NCBI GenBank assembly: GCA_963702165.1
Contig: OY969722.1
Span: forward strand, 1,674,001 to 1,738,000
DNA length: 64,000 bases
Reading direction: 5' to 3'
Source: Terrimesophilobacter sp963702165
Lineage (GTDB): Bacteria; Actinomycetota; Actinomycetes; Actinomycetales; Microbacteriaceae
The position numbers and the translations under genes are program-made. Positions 53,862-62,698 of the stretch are shown here, piece after piece; the first letter of the stretch is position 1; each line of letters starts with the position of its first letter. Below the pieces are notes generated by a model, which was not told the DNA's origin, did not search any database, and worked only from the letters and a program-made list of their open reading frames with translations.

Positions 53862-55145
53862 TCAGTCCTGCACCATCGGGTCGGTCGGGCCCGCCAACGC
53901 CGCCTCATCCCCGTTGTCGATGTCCTCGGGGTTCGGCAGCCCGGCCAGGAAGCGGAAGAACACCACGCATGCGATCGCCGTGCCGAGCCCGCCGACGATG
54001 AACGGCAGCGTCAGTTCGATGCGTCCGATGAACCCGCCGATGACCGCCCCGATCGGCATGCTGCCCCACAGCAGGGTCCGCCAGGTGCCGTGCACCCTGC
54101 CGAGCAGTCGCCCGGGGATCACGCTTTGCCGCAGTGACATCACCAGGATGTTCCACGACGTGATCGCGCCGCTCGAGATCAGGAACCCGAGCCCAGCCGC
54201 CCACAGCGTGGGCACGAATCCGATGAGCGCCAGCGCCAGCCCGGAGACCACCGCGCTCACCGCCATCACCGGCCCCGAGTTGAAGCGGGCCTTCAGCCGC
54301 GACGTCAGCATGGACGCGACGATTCCGCCGACCGCGCCGCTCAGCATGAACACCCCGAACCACTCCTCCGGCAACGCGAGGTAGTCCACGAGGTACAGCA
54401 CGAAACTCGCGGTCGCAGCCGACCCGCATAACCCGAGGAAGGTGCTGAGCAGCAGCAGCTTCACGAGCATCGGATCCGACCGGATGAACCGGTACCCGTC
54501 GACATACTGGCGATACCAGGCCACCTGCGGCTCCCCCGCCGCCTTGGCGTATTGGCGTCCGGATGCCGCCTTCGGCAGCGCGAAGGCCAGGCCGACGGCG
54601 ATCGCGAACACCGCGACGTTCGCGCCGAGCGGGATCAGCACCGAGATGCCGAAGAACATTGCGGTGATCGGCCCGGCGAGGAAGTTCTGCACCACCAGCT
54701 CCGCACCCTCGATGCGGGAGTTCGCGCGCGGCAGGTTCGCCTTGCCGACGATGCTCGGCACGACCGCGCGGATGGCGCCGTCGTAGACCGTCTCGAAGGT
54801 GCCGTACAGGAACACGATGAGGTAGATCCACCAGATGGTCAGGGCGCCGTTCATCGTGAGCACGAACAGCGCGGCCGCCAGCAGCGTGCGCACGGTGTTC
54901 GCGACGGCGAGCGCCACCCGGCGGTCAATCCGGTCGATGAGGATCCCCGCGGGAATCGCGAAGAACAGCCACGGCAGCAGCACGAGCGCCGCGACCCCGG
55001 ACACCAGCAGCGGATCGCTGGTCACCTGCACCGCGAGCAGCGGGACCGCAGTGCGCGCGATTCCGTCACCGAGACTGCTGGACAGATTCGCGGTGAAGAC
55101 ATTCGTGAAGGCAGCCCCAAGGCCCTTCTTCGTTTCGGTCTGCAA
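53862..55145 (-). CDS. MFS permease (putative drug/solute efflux)
   Basis: A 427-residue 12-TM MFS protein: NVFTANLSSSLGDGIARTAVPLL, IPAGILIDRIDRRVALAVANT (TM2-3 loop), TFETVYDGAIRAVVP and a central loop with ASGRQYAKAAGE. It resembles enterobactin-exporter-like (EntS) and MdfA-type efflux permeases. ATG 55145 is the first codon of a normal family start. Its C-terminus is acidic (NPEDIDNGDEAAL). It is outside the island by expression context (no TTCGAA box upstream). Confidence 0.9.
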   Translation of the reverse strand: MQTETKKGLGAAFTNVFTANLSSSLGDGIARTAVPLLAVQVTSDPLLVSGVAALVLLPWLFFAIPAGILIDRIDRRVALAVANTVRTLLAAALFVLTMNGALTIWWIYLIVFLYGTFETVYDGAIRAVVPSIVGKANLPRANSRIEGAELVVQNFLAGPITAMFFGISVLIPLGANVAVFAIAVGLAFALPKAASGRQYAKAAGEPQVAWYRQYVDGYRFIRSDPMLVKLLLLSTFLGLCGSAATASFVLYLVDYLALPEEWFGVFMLSGAVGGIVASMLTSRLKARFNSGPVMAVSAVVSGLALALIGFVPTLWAAGLGFLISSGAITSWNILVMSLRQSVIPGRLLGRVHGTWRTLLWGSMPIGAVIGGFIGRIELTLPFIVGGLGTAIACVVFFRFLAGLPNPEDIDNGDEAALAGPTDPMVQD

Positions 55146-55208
55146 GAGCGCCCTTTCAGGAGTCGGCTAGGTCACGCTAAATCGTCTTACCGCCGGGCCG
55201 CAAGATGC

Positions 55209-55994
55209 TCAGCCGACCGCGGTGGCGACCACTCGCGCCATCCGCTTCCGCACCACATGATCGTTTCCCTCGACCTTGTGCACGTTCACGTTGCGCAGCT
55301 GCTCCACGATCCTGAGCCCTGCGGGGGCCAGGAACGGATCGAGCGTGCCGTAAATGACCTCGACCGGCATGGCGACGGATGCGAGGTCGCTGATCGTGGT
55401 CTGCGATTCGATCGAGTTCTCCAGCGACAGCACGAAAGCGTCCCAGTTCTGTTCTGTCACCTCGAGCACGTTCTTGATCGGGGCGAGCTTGCCGATCCAG
55501 CCGGCGTTCCGGATCGTGAACTCCTTGTTGTTCCGCAGGTAGTCGTAGATCTTCAGGAACAGCCCGAGCGCGGCGCGGTCGACCGGGTCGGCCACCGACT
55601 CCGGATGCACGTAGATGGGGGGAGCGACAAGAACAAGCTTGGTGAGCCGCTTGCCATGCACGGCCGCGTACCGCGCACCGATGAGGCTGCCCATCGAGTG
55701 GCCGACCAGGACGAACTTCTCGCGCAGGCGCAGTTTCCGGATGGTCCGCTCGAGCGCGGCGACGTGTTCTTCGACCGTGTAGGTCGCGTCGGCGGGTGCC
55801 GGCGAGCCGCCGAAGCCCATCAGGTCGATCGAGATGACGCGGTGGCGGTCGGCGATGAGCGGCACCAGAAACTCGAAGGTGACCGACGACGACGCGATCC
55901 CGTGGATCAGGATGACGGGCGGGCCGCTCCCAACGTCGCCGGCGATGTGGAGCAATGGCGCGCGAGTGCCGCGCACCCACTCCAGCAACCCCAT
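55209..55994 (-). CDS. Alpha/beta-fold hydrolase
   Basis: A 261-residue alpha/beta hydrolase. The oxyanion-hole region is ILIHGIASSSVTF, the nucleophile elbow is VGHSMGSLIG (Ser), the acid is in YGTLDPFLAPA (Asp) and the base is His in VEGNDHVVRK. Substrates of this large family are not predictable; the short cap region suggests a lipase/esterase- or lactonase-type enzyme. It starts at ATG 55994 and its stop lies 63 nt from the MFS start upstream on the same strand, so they might be cotranscribed. Confidence 0.9.
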   Translation of the reverse strand: MGLLEWVRGTRAPLLHIAGDVGSGPPVILIHGIASSSVTFEFLVPLIADRHRVISIDLMGFGGSPAPADATYTVEEHVAALERTIRKLRLREKFVLVGHSMGSLIGARYAAVHGKRLTKLVLVAPPIYVHPESVADPVDRAALGLFLKIYDYLRNNKEFTIRNAGWIGKLAPIKNVLEVTEQNWDAFVLSLENSIESQTTISDLASVAMPVEVIYGTLDPFLAPAGLRIVEQLRNVNVHKVEGNDHVVRKRMARVVATAVG

Positions 55995-56122
55995 GCCCTA
56001 AGTATTGCGGAGGTCGGTCGCGTCGCTTGACGCGAGCGCCGACGAATGCCGCCGCCGCTGACGAGCAATACGTGTCAAACGTTGGGTGGTGCGCGGATGC
56101 CGCCACCAATAGCGTGAACGCC

Positions 56123-57001
56123 ATGAGGCGCATCCTGTTCACATCCGTGCTGCTCTTGACTGGGCTCGGTCTGGCCGGCTGCACCGGCTCGATGTCCGGC
56201 AGCTTCGACGAGGGGGTCGCCTCCCCGGCCGCCCCGCCCATGGGGGGCCCGGTCACCGACTCGGAGTCGGGCGGCGACCTGCAGAGCGGCGGCGAGCAGG
56301 TCGTCGTCACCGGCAACGTGTCGATCACTGTCGAGTCGCCGATCGGCGCCGCCGACGAGACCGCGCGAATCGTGGACCAGGCCGGCGGCCACATCGCGAG
56401 CCGCACCGAGCGGGCACCGGATGACAACACGCCGGGAAGCGCACGACTCGTGGTGCGCATCCCCACCGCCGAGCTCACCCCCACTCTCGATGACATCAAG
56501 GCACTTGGTGACCCGAACGAGACGAACCTCGACGAGACGAACGTGTCGAGCCAGCTGAAGGACCTCGACGCGCGCATCGCCGCACTTCAGGCGTCGGTGG
56601 ACCGGCTGATCGTGCTGATGGCGGGCGCCGACACCACGGCGGATCTCATCGCCATCGAGCAGGCGCTCTCGGAGCGTCAGGCGAACCTGGAGAGCCTGCA
56701 GGCGCAGAAGCGCTCGCTCGACGATCAGGTGGCGCTGTCGACGATCACGATCTACTTCATCTCGCAGAAGGATGCGCCGGTGGAGCAGCCGGAGACGTTC
56801 CTCAGCGGACTGATCGCCGGCTGGAATGCGTTCGTCGGCTTCTGGGCGACGATGCTGGTGTTCGTCGGTGTCGCAGCACCGTGGCTGATCTTCCTGGGGC
56901 TGGTCGCCGCGATCGTCCTCTGGGTGGTGCGCCGCAACATCCGGAAGACGTCCGGCCCGACCCCACCGCCGACGACGCCGGCGAGCACCGACGTGTCCTA
57001 G
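56123..57001 (+). CDS. DUF4349-domain lipoprotein with C-terminal transmembrane helix
   Basis: A 292-residue protein. Lipoprotein signal LLLTGLGLAG-C20; a Ser/Gly/Pro-rich linker; then the DUF4349 domain (TGNVSITVESPIGAADETAR, GGHIASRTERA, LVVRIPTAEL). A long coiled coil (KDLDARIAALQASVDRLIVL ... SERQANLESLQAQKRSLDDQ) and a TM helix (WATMLVFVGVAAPWLIFLGL) with a basic tail follow. It is therefore anchored outside the cytoplasmic membrane at both ends. The function is unknown. ATG 56123 starts the signal peptide; upstream in-frame codons overlap the hydrolase. Confidence 0.88.
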   Translation: MRRILFTSVLLLTGLGLAGCTGSMSGSFDEGVASPAAPPMGGPVTDSESGGDLQSGGEQVVVTGNVSITVESPIGAADETARIVDQAGGHIASRTERAPDDNTPGSARLVVRIPTAELTPTLDDIKALGDPNETNLDETNVSSQLKDLDARIAALQASVDRLIVLMAGADTTADLIAIEQALSERQANLESLQAQKRSLDDQVALSTITIYFISQKDAPVEQPETFLSGLIAGWNAFVGFWATMLVFVGVAAPWLIFLGLVAAIVLWVVRRNIRKTSGPTPPPTTPASTDVS

Positions 57002-57363
57002 TCGGCCTGCCCCCAGCGCGGAGGCGCCGGCTCGGAGCGCCCCGCGACGTCATACGGGCTGATCGCCTTGGCCGGGTCCTGTTCGCCGCTGAGTTCGCGC
57101 AGCCGCCCGATGGTGTCGCGCGCTTCGTCGACGACGGTGAGCAGCGCCGGGATCAGGGCAAGCAACCGCCCGACTCGCTCGGCATCGGTGCTGCCATCCC
57201 CGTCGTAGATGATGCCCATCGCGTTGTCGCGGAGCACCGCGGCCCGATCGAACAGGTCACCGGAGTCTCCAGCCCTTGCCACGGCGTTTGACGCGAGCAA
57301 CTCGATCTCACGACCGAGGTTCGCCAGTGCGTCATCCGGTTCGGGGGTTGTCTCAGCCACCAT
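56998..57363 (-). CDS. Hypothetical helical protein
   Basis: A 121-residue, mostly alpha-helical, acidic protein (PEPDDALANLGREIELLASN, AERVGRLLALIPALLTVVDEARDTIGRL) with a Pro-rich tail. I do not recognise the family. Its stop overlaps the stop of the DUF4349 gene by 2 nt in convergent orientation. Coding use and the lack of stops over its length support it as a gene; nothing more can be said from sequence. Confidence 0.65.
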   Translation of the reverse strand: MVAETTPEPDDALANLGREIELLASNAVARAGDSGDLFDRAAVLRDNAMGIIYDGDGSTDAERVGRLLALIPALLTVVDEARDTIGRLRELSGEQDPAKAISPYDVAGRSEPAPPRWGQAD

Positions 57364-57401
57364 TCGATTATCCGCTCGCGCCGGATGCTCCGGACACGAC
57401 G

Positions 57402-57431
57402 ACACCCCGCCGACCCGAAGCGGCGGGGTGT
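57402..57431 (-). terminator. Hairpin after csbD-like gene
   Basis: A perfect 11-bp stem ACACCCCGCCG / CGGCGGGGTGT with an 8-nt loop lies 10 nt downstream of the CsbD stop. There is no U-tract, so termination strength is uncertain. Confidence 0.55.
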
Positions 57432-57441
57432 TGCAGCGGGT

Positions 57442-57615
57442 TTAACCCTTGAACGCGTCCTTCACGTTCTCGCCCGCTTGTTTCAGGTTGGCCTTCGTCT
57501 GGTCACCCTTGCCTTCGGCCTCGAGGCGTTCGTCGTCGGTCATCTTGCCCGCTGCCTCTTTGGCCTTGCCTGCGGCCTCTTCGGCCGCGTTCTTCATCTT
57601 GTCGTCTGCACCCAT
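57442..57615 (-). CDS. CsbD-family stress protein
   Basis: A 57-residue hydrophilic protein, starting MGADDKMKNAAEEAAGKAKE and continuing with TDDERLEAEGKGDQTKANLK and a closing VKDAFKG. It matches the CsbD (YjbJ-like) family, small general-stress proteins of unknown mechanism with Ala/Lys/Glu repeats. ATG 57615 follows GGAGG. It is easy to miss because of its size. It is followed by the hairpin at 57402-57431. Confidence 0.9.
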   Translation of the reverse strand: MGADDKMKNAAEEAAGKAKEAAGKMTDDERLEAEGKGDQTKANLKQAGENVKDAFKG

Positions 57616-57729
57616 GTCAACCTCCGGATATTGTCCGTGACGGGAGTTCGTCTGGATTCCCCAAACTACTTACGCGCCCTCGGATCGGGGTCAAAATCAG
57701 CGAATGCCCAGAAGAGTGACGACTCGCAA

Positions 57730-59103
57730 TCAGCCGGCGCTCACGGGCGCGATGTTGTGGTTGCGCCGGAACACATTGTCGGGGTCGTACTGTGCCTTCA
57801 CGCGCTGCAGCCGCTCCCAGGTGGCACCGGGATAAACATCGCGCACCCGTCTCGGAGGCTCGTGGCCGAAGAAGTTGAGGTAGGCGGCATCGTCTTGCTT
57901 CAGCTCGTGCCAGAGCTCGTCAACCCAGTCGTCGAGCTCCTCCACCTCGCCGCCGTCGAAGGCGTACGCGGCGAAGTTGACCAGCAGGCGACGCCCGCGG
58001 TGGGCGTACGCCGTCGCATCCATCGGTATCCGGTCGATGGCTCCCCCGAGTACCCGGATGCCGGCGCTCGCCATCGGGGCGGTGGCCACTCGCAGACGGT
58101 CGACGATGAACTGCGCCTGCTCGAGCGTCAACACCTCGAGGAACATGGTGCGCGCAGAGCCGACCGGGTGGATGTCCATGCCCTCTGGGGGGATCAGGGC
58201 CGCGTACGGCAACTCGGCGACCTGCTCCATGAGCGGTTCCGCGACGGCGCGCACCGGCGCGAGTGCCGCTTCGGCCGCATCGGAATCACCGACATAGGCG
58301 ACGTTGAGCATGATGACGAGCTTGCCGTGCAGCGCCTCCGGGAGAAATGGCATCGGTGGCGCGACCATCGAGTTCACCATCAGGGTGAGCTCTTCTGGTG
58401 CGGTCGCGGCATACTCGACGACGGCTGTGAGCGTTTCGGCGCTGCCGGGCAGCACGATCATGCCGCCGGTCACGGTTGGCAGGTCCCAGAGCCGGAACTT
58501 GAACCGGGTGACGACGCCGAAATTGCCGCCGCCGCCACGGATGGCCCAGAACAGGTCGGGGTGGCTGTGCTCGTCGGCCACCACGAGTTCGCCGTCGGCG
58601 GTGACCACTTCGGCCGCGAGCAGGTTGTCGATGGTGAGACCGTGTACCCGGCTGAGGTAGCCGAGCCCTCCGCCCAGGGTGATGCCGCCGATGCCGACGT
58701 CACCGATGTCGCCAAAGCCGGTGGCGAGACCGAGCTCCCCGACCGCCTGGGTGTATTCGCGCACCGTCATGCCTGTCTCAGCCCAGGCGGTGCGCTCCTC
58801 GGCGTCGATGCTGAGCGCCTTCATGCCGGACAGGTCGAGCATGATCCCGCCGTCGCACAGCGCGAACCGGTCGGGGCTGTGCCCGCCGCTGCGGATCGCG
58901 AGCTCGACCCCGGTGGGGGCGACGAGCCGCACGGTGGCCGCCACGTCATCCGGTGTCTGCGCCAGCACGACGGCAGCGGGGCGGATCGGCTCGCCGCCGT
59001 AGAACACGACGAGAGCCGCCTCGTACCGCTCGTCCTCCGGGGTGACGACCGCGTCGCCGAGGGCGGCGCGCAGTTGTTCGATCAGTTCTGTGGTGTCTGA
59101 CAT
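57730..59103 (-). CDS. FAD-linked oxidase (PCMH/BBE type)
   Basis: A 457-residue oxidase with an N-terminal PCMH FAD domain: RPAAVVLAQTPDDVAATVRL, AIRSGGHSPDRFALCDGGIMLDLSGM (the His of RSGGHS can bind FAD covalently), GIGGITLGGGLGYLSRVHGLTIDNLLAAEVVTA (split by loops) and a C-terminal BBE motif YLNFFGHEP. The second attachment Cys of berberine-bridge enzymes is not evident, suggesting single covalent attachment. Oxidises sugars or hydroxylated compounds with O2; substrate unknown. ATG 59103 is used. Confidence 0.9.
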   Translation of the reverse strand: MSDTTELIEQLRAALGDAVVTPEDERYEAALVVFYGGEPIRPAAVVLAQTPDDVAATVRLVAPTGVELAIRSGGHSPDRFALCDGGIMLDLSGMKALSIDAEERTAWAETGMTVREYTQAVGELGLATGFGDIGDVGIGGITLGGGLGYLSRVHGLTIDNLLAAEVVTADGELVVADEHSHPDLFWAIRGGGGNFGVVTRFKFRLWDLPTVTGGMIVLPGSAETLTAVVEYAATAPEELTLMVNSMVAPPMPFLPEALHGKLVIMLNVAYVGDSDAAEAALAPVRAVAEPLMEQVAELPYAALIPPEGMDIHPVGSARTMFLEVLTLEQAQFIVDRLRVATAPMASAGIRVLGGAIDRIPMDATAYAHRGRRLLVNFAAYAFDGGEVEELDDWVDELWHELKQDDAAYLNFFGHEPPRRVRDVYPGATWERLQRVKAQYDPDNVFRRNHNIAPVSAG

Positions 59104-59153
59104 GGGGCTGGCCTCTCGGTGGGGTTCTACAGTTGCATCGACCGCCGACATCG

Positions 59154-59465
59154 CTATTCCTGCTCTGCGAGCGCCTTCTCGAGCCGCTCGACCTTCGCGG
59201 TCAGCTCTCCCTCGCGTGGCTCGGTGCGAATGTCGGCCTTCAGCACGAGCGAGATCCGGGAGCCGAACGGTGCGACCGCCTCGGTCGCCCGCTTGATGAC
59301 GTCGAAGACCTCGTCCCATTCGCCCTCGATGGTCGTGAACATCGAGTCGGTCTGGTTGGGCAGCCCCGAGGAGCGCACGATGCGCACCGCGGCGGCGACC
59401 GCGTCGTGCACCGAGCCATCCGTGCGCCCGGTTCCGCTCGGCGCTACCGAGAACGCGACCAGCAT
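59154..59465 (-). CDS. MTH1187/YkoF-type thiamine-binding protein
   Basis: A 103-residue ferredoxin-like-fold protein of the MTH1187 family. VAFSVAPSGTG, VRIVRSSGLPNQTDSMFTTIEGEWDEVFDVI and ISLVLKADIRTEPR match the family. Some members bind thiamine or its pyrimidine moiety; the role here is unproven. It is 50 nt upstream of the FAD oxidase on the same strand. Start ATG 59465, SD GGAGGAAA. Confidence 0.85.
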   Translation of the reverse strand: MLVAFSVAPSGTGRTDGSVHDAVAAAVRIVRSSGLPNQTDSMFTTIEGEWDEVFDVIKRATEAVAPFGSRISLVLKADIRTEPREGELTAKVERLEKALAEQE

Positions 59466-59510
59466 GGTTTCCTCCTGGCAATTGCTACCCCGGTGATCGG
59501 GAATTGTATC

Positions 59511-59559
59511 CCGGTGATCGAGCTTGTCGAGATCCTGGTATCGACACGCTCGACCACCG
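59511..59559. repeat. Palindromic TCGAGCTTGTCGA repeat (family F)
   Basis: CCGGTGATCGAGCTTGTCGA at 59511-59530 is inverted, with a few changes, as TCGACACGCTCGACCACCG near 59541-59559. It is related to the repeats at 28983-29046. It lies between the thiamine-binding and TspO genes. Confidence 0.75.
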
Positions 59560-59582
59560 ATAGGTCTGACCTAAAGTATCTC

Positions 59583-60056
59583 TCAGCTGTTAAGTGCCCG
59601 GATGCGCGCGGTCAGCACCGTCGCGAACCCGCACCAGACCGCGTACGGCGCGAGCGCCCAGCCGAGGGACGTCTTGGCTGCGCCGGCGCGTCGGGCAAGG
59701 TCGGTGCTGCTGGCCGCCAATGCCGCCGCCGTCGCGACCGACAGCGGCAGGTTGTGGAAGCGGAAGAACGCCCACGACCACCCGGCATTCAGCGCGAGAT
59801 TCACCACCAACGCGCTGAGGAATGCCTGGCGCTGGTCGTCGGTCTGGTCGTCATCATCCAGGGCCGCGGCCGAGGTGAAGGCGATGTCGGCGTAAAGCGA
59901 CGTCCAGACGACAGGGAACACCTCGGGCGGCGGCTGGAAGCTCGGCTTGCGCAGCCGCCGGTACCAGCGACTGCGCACCCCGTTGCTGGCAACACCGCCG
60001 AGCAGGGCAGCCGCGGCGGTTGCCGTGCCGGTGATGGCGAGCGCCCGGAGATACAT
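59583..60056 (-). CDS. TspO/MBR-family tryptophan-rich membrane protein
   Basis: A 157-residue five-helix membrane protein of the TspO family. WYRRLRKPSFQPPPEVFPVVWTSLYADIA (helix 1-2 loop signature), VVNLALNAGWSWAFFRFHNL (the Trp/Phe cluster) and the C-terminal LAPYAVWCGFATVL fit well. TspO proteins bind porphyrins and sterols, and modulate stress and pigment responses. It follows the VOC gene by 3 nt on the same strand, so the two form an operon. Confidence 0.9.
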   Translation of the reverse strand: MYLRALAITGTATAAAALLGGVASNGVRSRWYRRLRKPSFQPPPEVFPVVWTSLYADIAFTSAAALDDDDQTDDQRQAFLSALVVNLALNAGWSWAFFRFHNLPLSVATAAALAASSTDLARRAGAAKTSLGWALAPYAVWCGFATVLTARIRALNS

Positions 60057-60059
60057 GGG

Positions 60060-60488
60060 CTACTGCTGTTGCTGCTCCGGGCCGGCGATGTTGATCATCC
60101 AGCTCACCCCGTACTTGTCCTGCAGCATCCCGAACGCGTCGCCCCACGGCGCGACCTCGAGCGGCATAGTGACGCGACCGCCATCCGCGAGCTTGTCCCA
60201 GTAGCCGCGCAGCGTCGAGTCGTCCTGGTTGGCGCCGCTCAACGAGACCGAGTAGTTGTTGCCGGGGGTGTACTCCATGGCGTTGGGGCTGTCGGCTGCC
60301 ATCAGCACCAGGTCCGTCGACCTGAGCTGGGCGTGCATGATCTTGTCCTTCTCGGTGATGTCCTCGCTCGCGTGGTACTCCTCAAAAGTGCTCATGTCGA
60401 GCGAGCCGCCGAACACGTCGTGGTAGAACTCCATCGCCTGACGCGCGTTGTCGCGGAAGTTCAAATAGGGGTTGAGGGTGACAGCCAT
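60060..60488 (-). CDS. VOC-superfamily protein (PhnB-like)
   Basis: A 142-residue PhnB/3-demethylubiquinone-type VOC protein: VTLNPYLNFRDNARQAMEFY, HAQLRSTDLVLMAADSP, and APWGDAFGMLQDKYGVSWMI. ATG 60488 and ATG 60491 are both possible; SD AGGAGAC is upstream. It is coupled to TspO downstream. Confidence 0.9.
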   Translation of the reverse strand: MAVTLNPYLNFRDNARQAMEFYHDVFGGSLDMSTFEEYHASEDITEKDKIMHAQLRSTDLVLMAADSPNAMEYTPGNNYSVSLSGANQDDSTLRGYWDKLADGGRVTMPLEVAPWGDAFGMLQDKYGVSWMINIAGPEQQQQ

Positions 60489-60607
60489 CATCGTCTCCTA
60501 GTCGGGTGGAGGGTCGTCGTCTGACGATTATTTACCCGGACTGCCGACATCCGCGTCCCCCTCCCAGAGGACTTGCAGGAACCCGACCCAGCGCCCGCCA
60601 TCCCCCA

Positions 60608-60667
60608 TTGAGTCGGGAGTAGATGCCCAAATGACTCGGTCGATAAGGGCAACTACTCCCGACTCAA
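60608..60667. repeat. Intergenic palindrome, family A copy 2
   Basis: The arms 60608-60628 and 60647-60667 (TTGAGTCGGGAGTAGATGCC...) are inverted with one mismatch. Same outer arm as 4937-4992. It lies between the VOC and MFS genes. Confidence 0.85.
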
Positions 60668-60701
60668 TGATTCTTCGAGGCGAGTCGCGTGAGGCGATGA
60701 G

Positions 60702-62015
60702 TCAGTCGGCGGATGCCTCGGCGACCGTCTCCGGCGCGGTGGCGGCTGCCGATCCTGCCGCCATGGCGCGGCGGCCGGCGGGAACCGTGATCGCGATCAC
60801 CACGACGACGAGCATGATCAGCCCGGCGGCGACGAGCAGGGACTCGACGCTGAACACGTCGGCCAGCGGGCCGAGCACGCTCATCCCGAGCGGCATCGCG
60901 ACCGCCATGACGATGCCGACGAACCCGAACACGCGACCCTGCTTCTCCGGCTCCACCTTCTCCTGGATGAGCGTCATCGACGGCGTGGAGAAGTACGGAA
61001 CCGCGAGCCCGAACACGAACATGAACGCCGAGAACACCCAGAAGTTGGTGCTGAGACCCAGCGCGAGGGTCACCACGGCGAACAGGAGCGAGGTGACCAC
61101 GATCATCGCGACCCGGTTCTTCGCGCCGGCCCAGATGGCGATGAGCACGCCGGCGATCAGCATCCCGATGCTGAAGGCGAGTTCGACGACCGCGAGCATC
61201 CAGACCTCGTCGCCGAAGCTGCGCGCCACCATGAGAGGCGTGAGCGACGACGGCGCGGCGGCCAGCACGAACACGATCGCGAACAGCACCAGCAGCCACC
61301 GGATGAAGGTGTGGCTGGCGATGTAGCGCACGCCCTCGACGAGGTCGGTGAAGTACGGCACGTGCTCGTCGCTGGCGCGACGGATGGTCGCCACCGGCAC
61401 CAGGAGCAGCAGCCCGATGCCGATCACGGCCGTGACGACGTCGATGAAGAAGATGCCAATGATCGACAGGTTGGCATAGACCAGCGCGGCGATGGCGGGC
61501 GCGATGAGCATCATCGCCGACTGGATCGACCCGTTGATGCCGTTGACTCGCATCAGGTGTTCGGTCGGGGTGATCTGCGGGATGAGCGCGGATACGGCGG
61601 GCATCTGGATGCCGGCGCCGGCCGAGCGGATGGCGAGGGTCAGGTAGATGAGCCACAGCCCGTCGTAGCCGACCAGCAGGAAGATGGCGAGCGCGAGCGT
61701 CGAGACGGCGATCGCGGAGTCGGCGACGACGATGAGGACCTTGCGGTTCATCCGGTCGGCCCACACGCCGCCGAAGACCGAGACGATCGCCTGCGGCAGG
61801 AACCCGAAGACCGCCGCGAGCGCCAGCACCAGGCCAGACCGGGTCTGCAGGGTGAGGTGCCACATGATGGCGTACTGCACCAGCATGGAGCCGAACAGCG
61901 AGACGGTCTGACCGGTCAGGAAGACGGCGACATTGCGCTTCCAGCCAGTGGGCGCCGGGTCTCCGACGACGGTCGGCTCGGCTGCTGGCGTGGTGCCGGA
62001 GTCGGCGTCAGACAT
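60702..62015 (-). CDS. MFS permease
   Basis: A 437-residue, 12-TM MFS protein of the enterobactin/macrolide-efflux type: GQTVSLFGSMLVQYAIMWHL, VWADRMNRKVLIVVADSAI, SALIPQITPTEHLMRVNGIN and FSTPSMTLIQEKVEPEKQGRVFG. ATG 62015 is preceded by AGGAGA. Substrate unknown. The Ala/Glu-rich tail is hydrophilic. Confidence 0.92.
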   Translation of the reverse strand: MSDADSGTTPAAEPTVVGDPAPTGWKRNVAVFLTGQTVSLFGSMLVQYAIMWHLTLQTRSGLVLALAAVFGFLPQAIVSVFGGVWADRMNRKVLIVVADSAIAVSTLALAIFLLVGYDGLWLIYLTLAIRSAGAGIQMPAVSALIPQITPTEHLMRVNGINGSIQSAMMLIAPAIAALVYANLSIIGIFFIDVVTAVIGIGLLLLVPVATIRRASDEHVPYFTDLVEGVRYIASHTFIRWLLVLFAIVFVLAAAPSSLTPLMVARSFGDEVWMLAVVELAFSIGMLIAGVLIAIWAGAKNRVAMIVVTSLLFAVVTLALGLSTNFWVFSAFMFVFGLAVPYFSTPSMTLIQEKVEPEKQGRVFGFVGIVMAVAMPLGMSVLGPLADVFSVESLLVAAGLIMLVVVVIAITVPAGRRAMAAGSAAATAPETVAEASAD

Positions 62016-62215
62016 AGAGGTCTCCTGGTGCGGAAGTAAAAGGGGAAGCGGATCAGAATACACCGGCGCGAGCCGCGGTGTCAGCTTTTCTCGCGTTCAG
62101 CGGAGGGCGTTCACGAAGACGAACTCACCCCACCGGCAGATCGGCTCCGTACCGGACGCAGTCCCCGCTAGGGGCGCGCCCATCACTGCTCCACGCCTTG
62201 CCGCCTCGAGACGAT

Positions 62216-62527
62216 TCACGCGCGCGACCGCACCACGACGCCGAGGGCGGCCACCAGCGCCGAGGCGCCGCCGATCACCCACACCTGCATCGCATGGCCA
62301 GCCAAGGCGCTGCGGCAGTCCTCGATTGCGACGCCGACCTGCTGCACGGGGGTGAACATCGTGCCGCACCTGGCGAGGTAGCTTTCGATCCCGCCGATGA
62401 CCTCAAGCTCGAGCGTTGCCGCGAACACCGAAACGCACACGCCCAGCGCGCCGACGATGATGGTCCACAATCCGATCGATCGCCACAGTTCTTGGCGCCG
62501 TCGCCACTGGGCCGGGGTCAGAGTCAC
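62216..62527 (-). CDS. Small membrane protein of unknown function
   Basis: A 103-residue protein with two predicted TM helices (SIGLWTIIVGALGVCVSVFA; VWVIGGASALVAALGVVV) joined by an extracytoplasmic loop with two Cys residues (CGTMFTPVQQ and EDCRSAL), possibly forming a disulfide. I do not recognise the family. GTG 62527 starts it. Confidence 0.6.
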   Translation of the reverse strand: MTLTPAQWRRRQELWRSIGLWTIIVGALGVCVSVFAATLELEVIGGIESYLARCGTMFTPVQQVGVAIEDCRSALAGHAMQVWVIGGASALVAALGVVVRSRA

Positions 62528-62612
62528 GTGCAGAATCTAGCGGATTGGCGATCCTAATTGAGGGATCCCCGCCGACCCGTCACGGCGATCGCGGGGGGCA
62601 ACAAGCGCGGTC

Positions 62613-62654
62613 TTGTTATCGATGCGCATGCTCTAACGCACGCATCGATAACAA
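62613..62654. repeat. Intergenic palindrome (family E)
   Basis: TTGTTATCGATGCG (62613-62626) is exactly inverted at 62641-62654 (CGCATCGATAACAA) with a 14-nt loop. It lies just beyond tRNA-Ala, possibly as its terminator. Confidence 0.8.
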
Positions 62655-62698
62655 ACGGCAGCATCGTTAGCGTCTGCCAGCCGGGTGAGCGAAGAATT

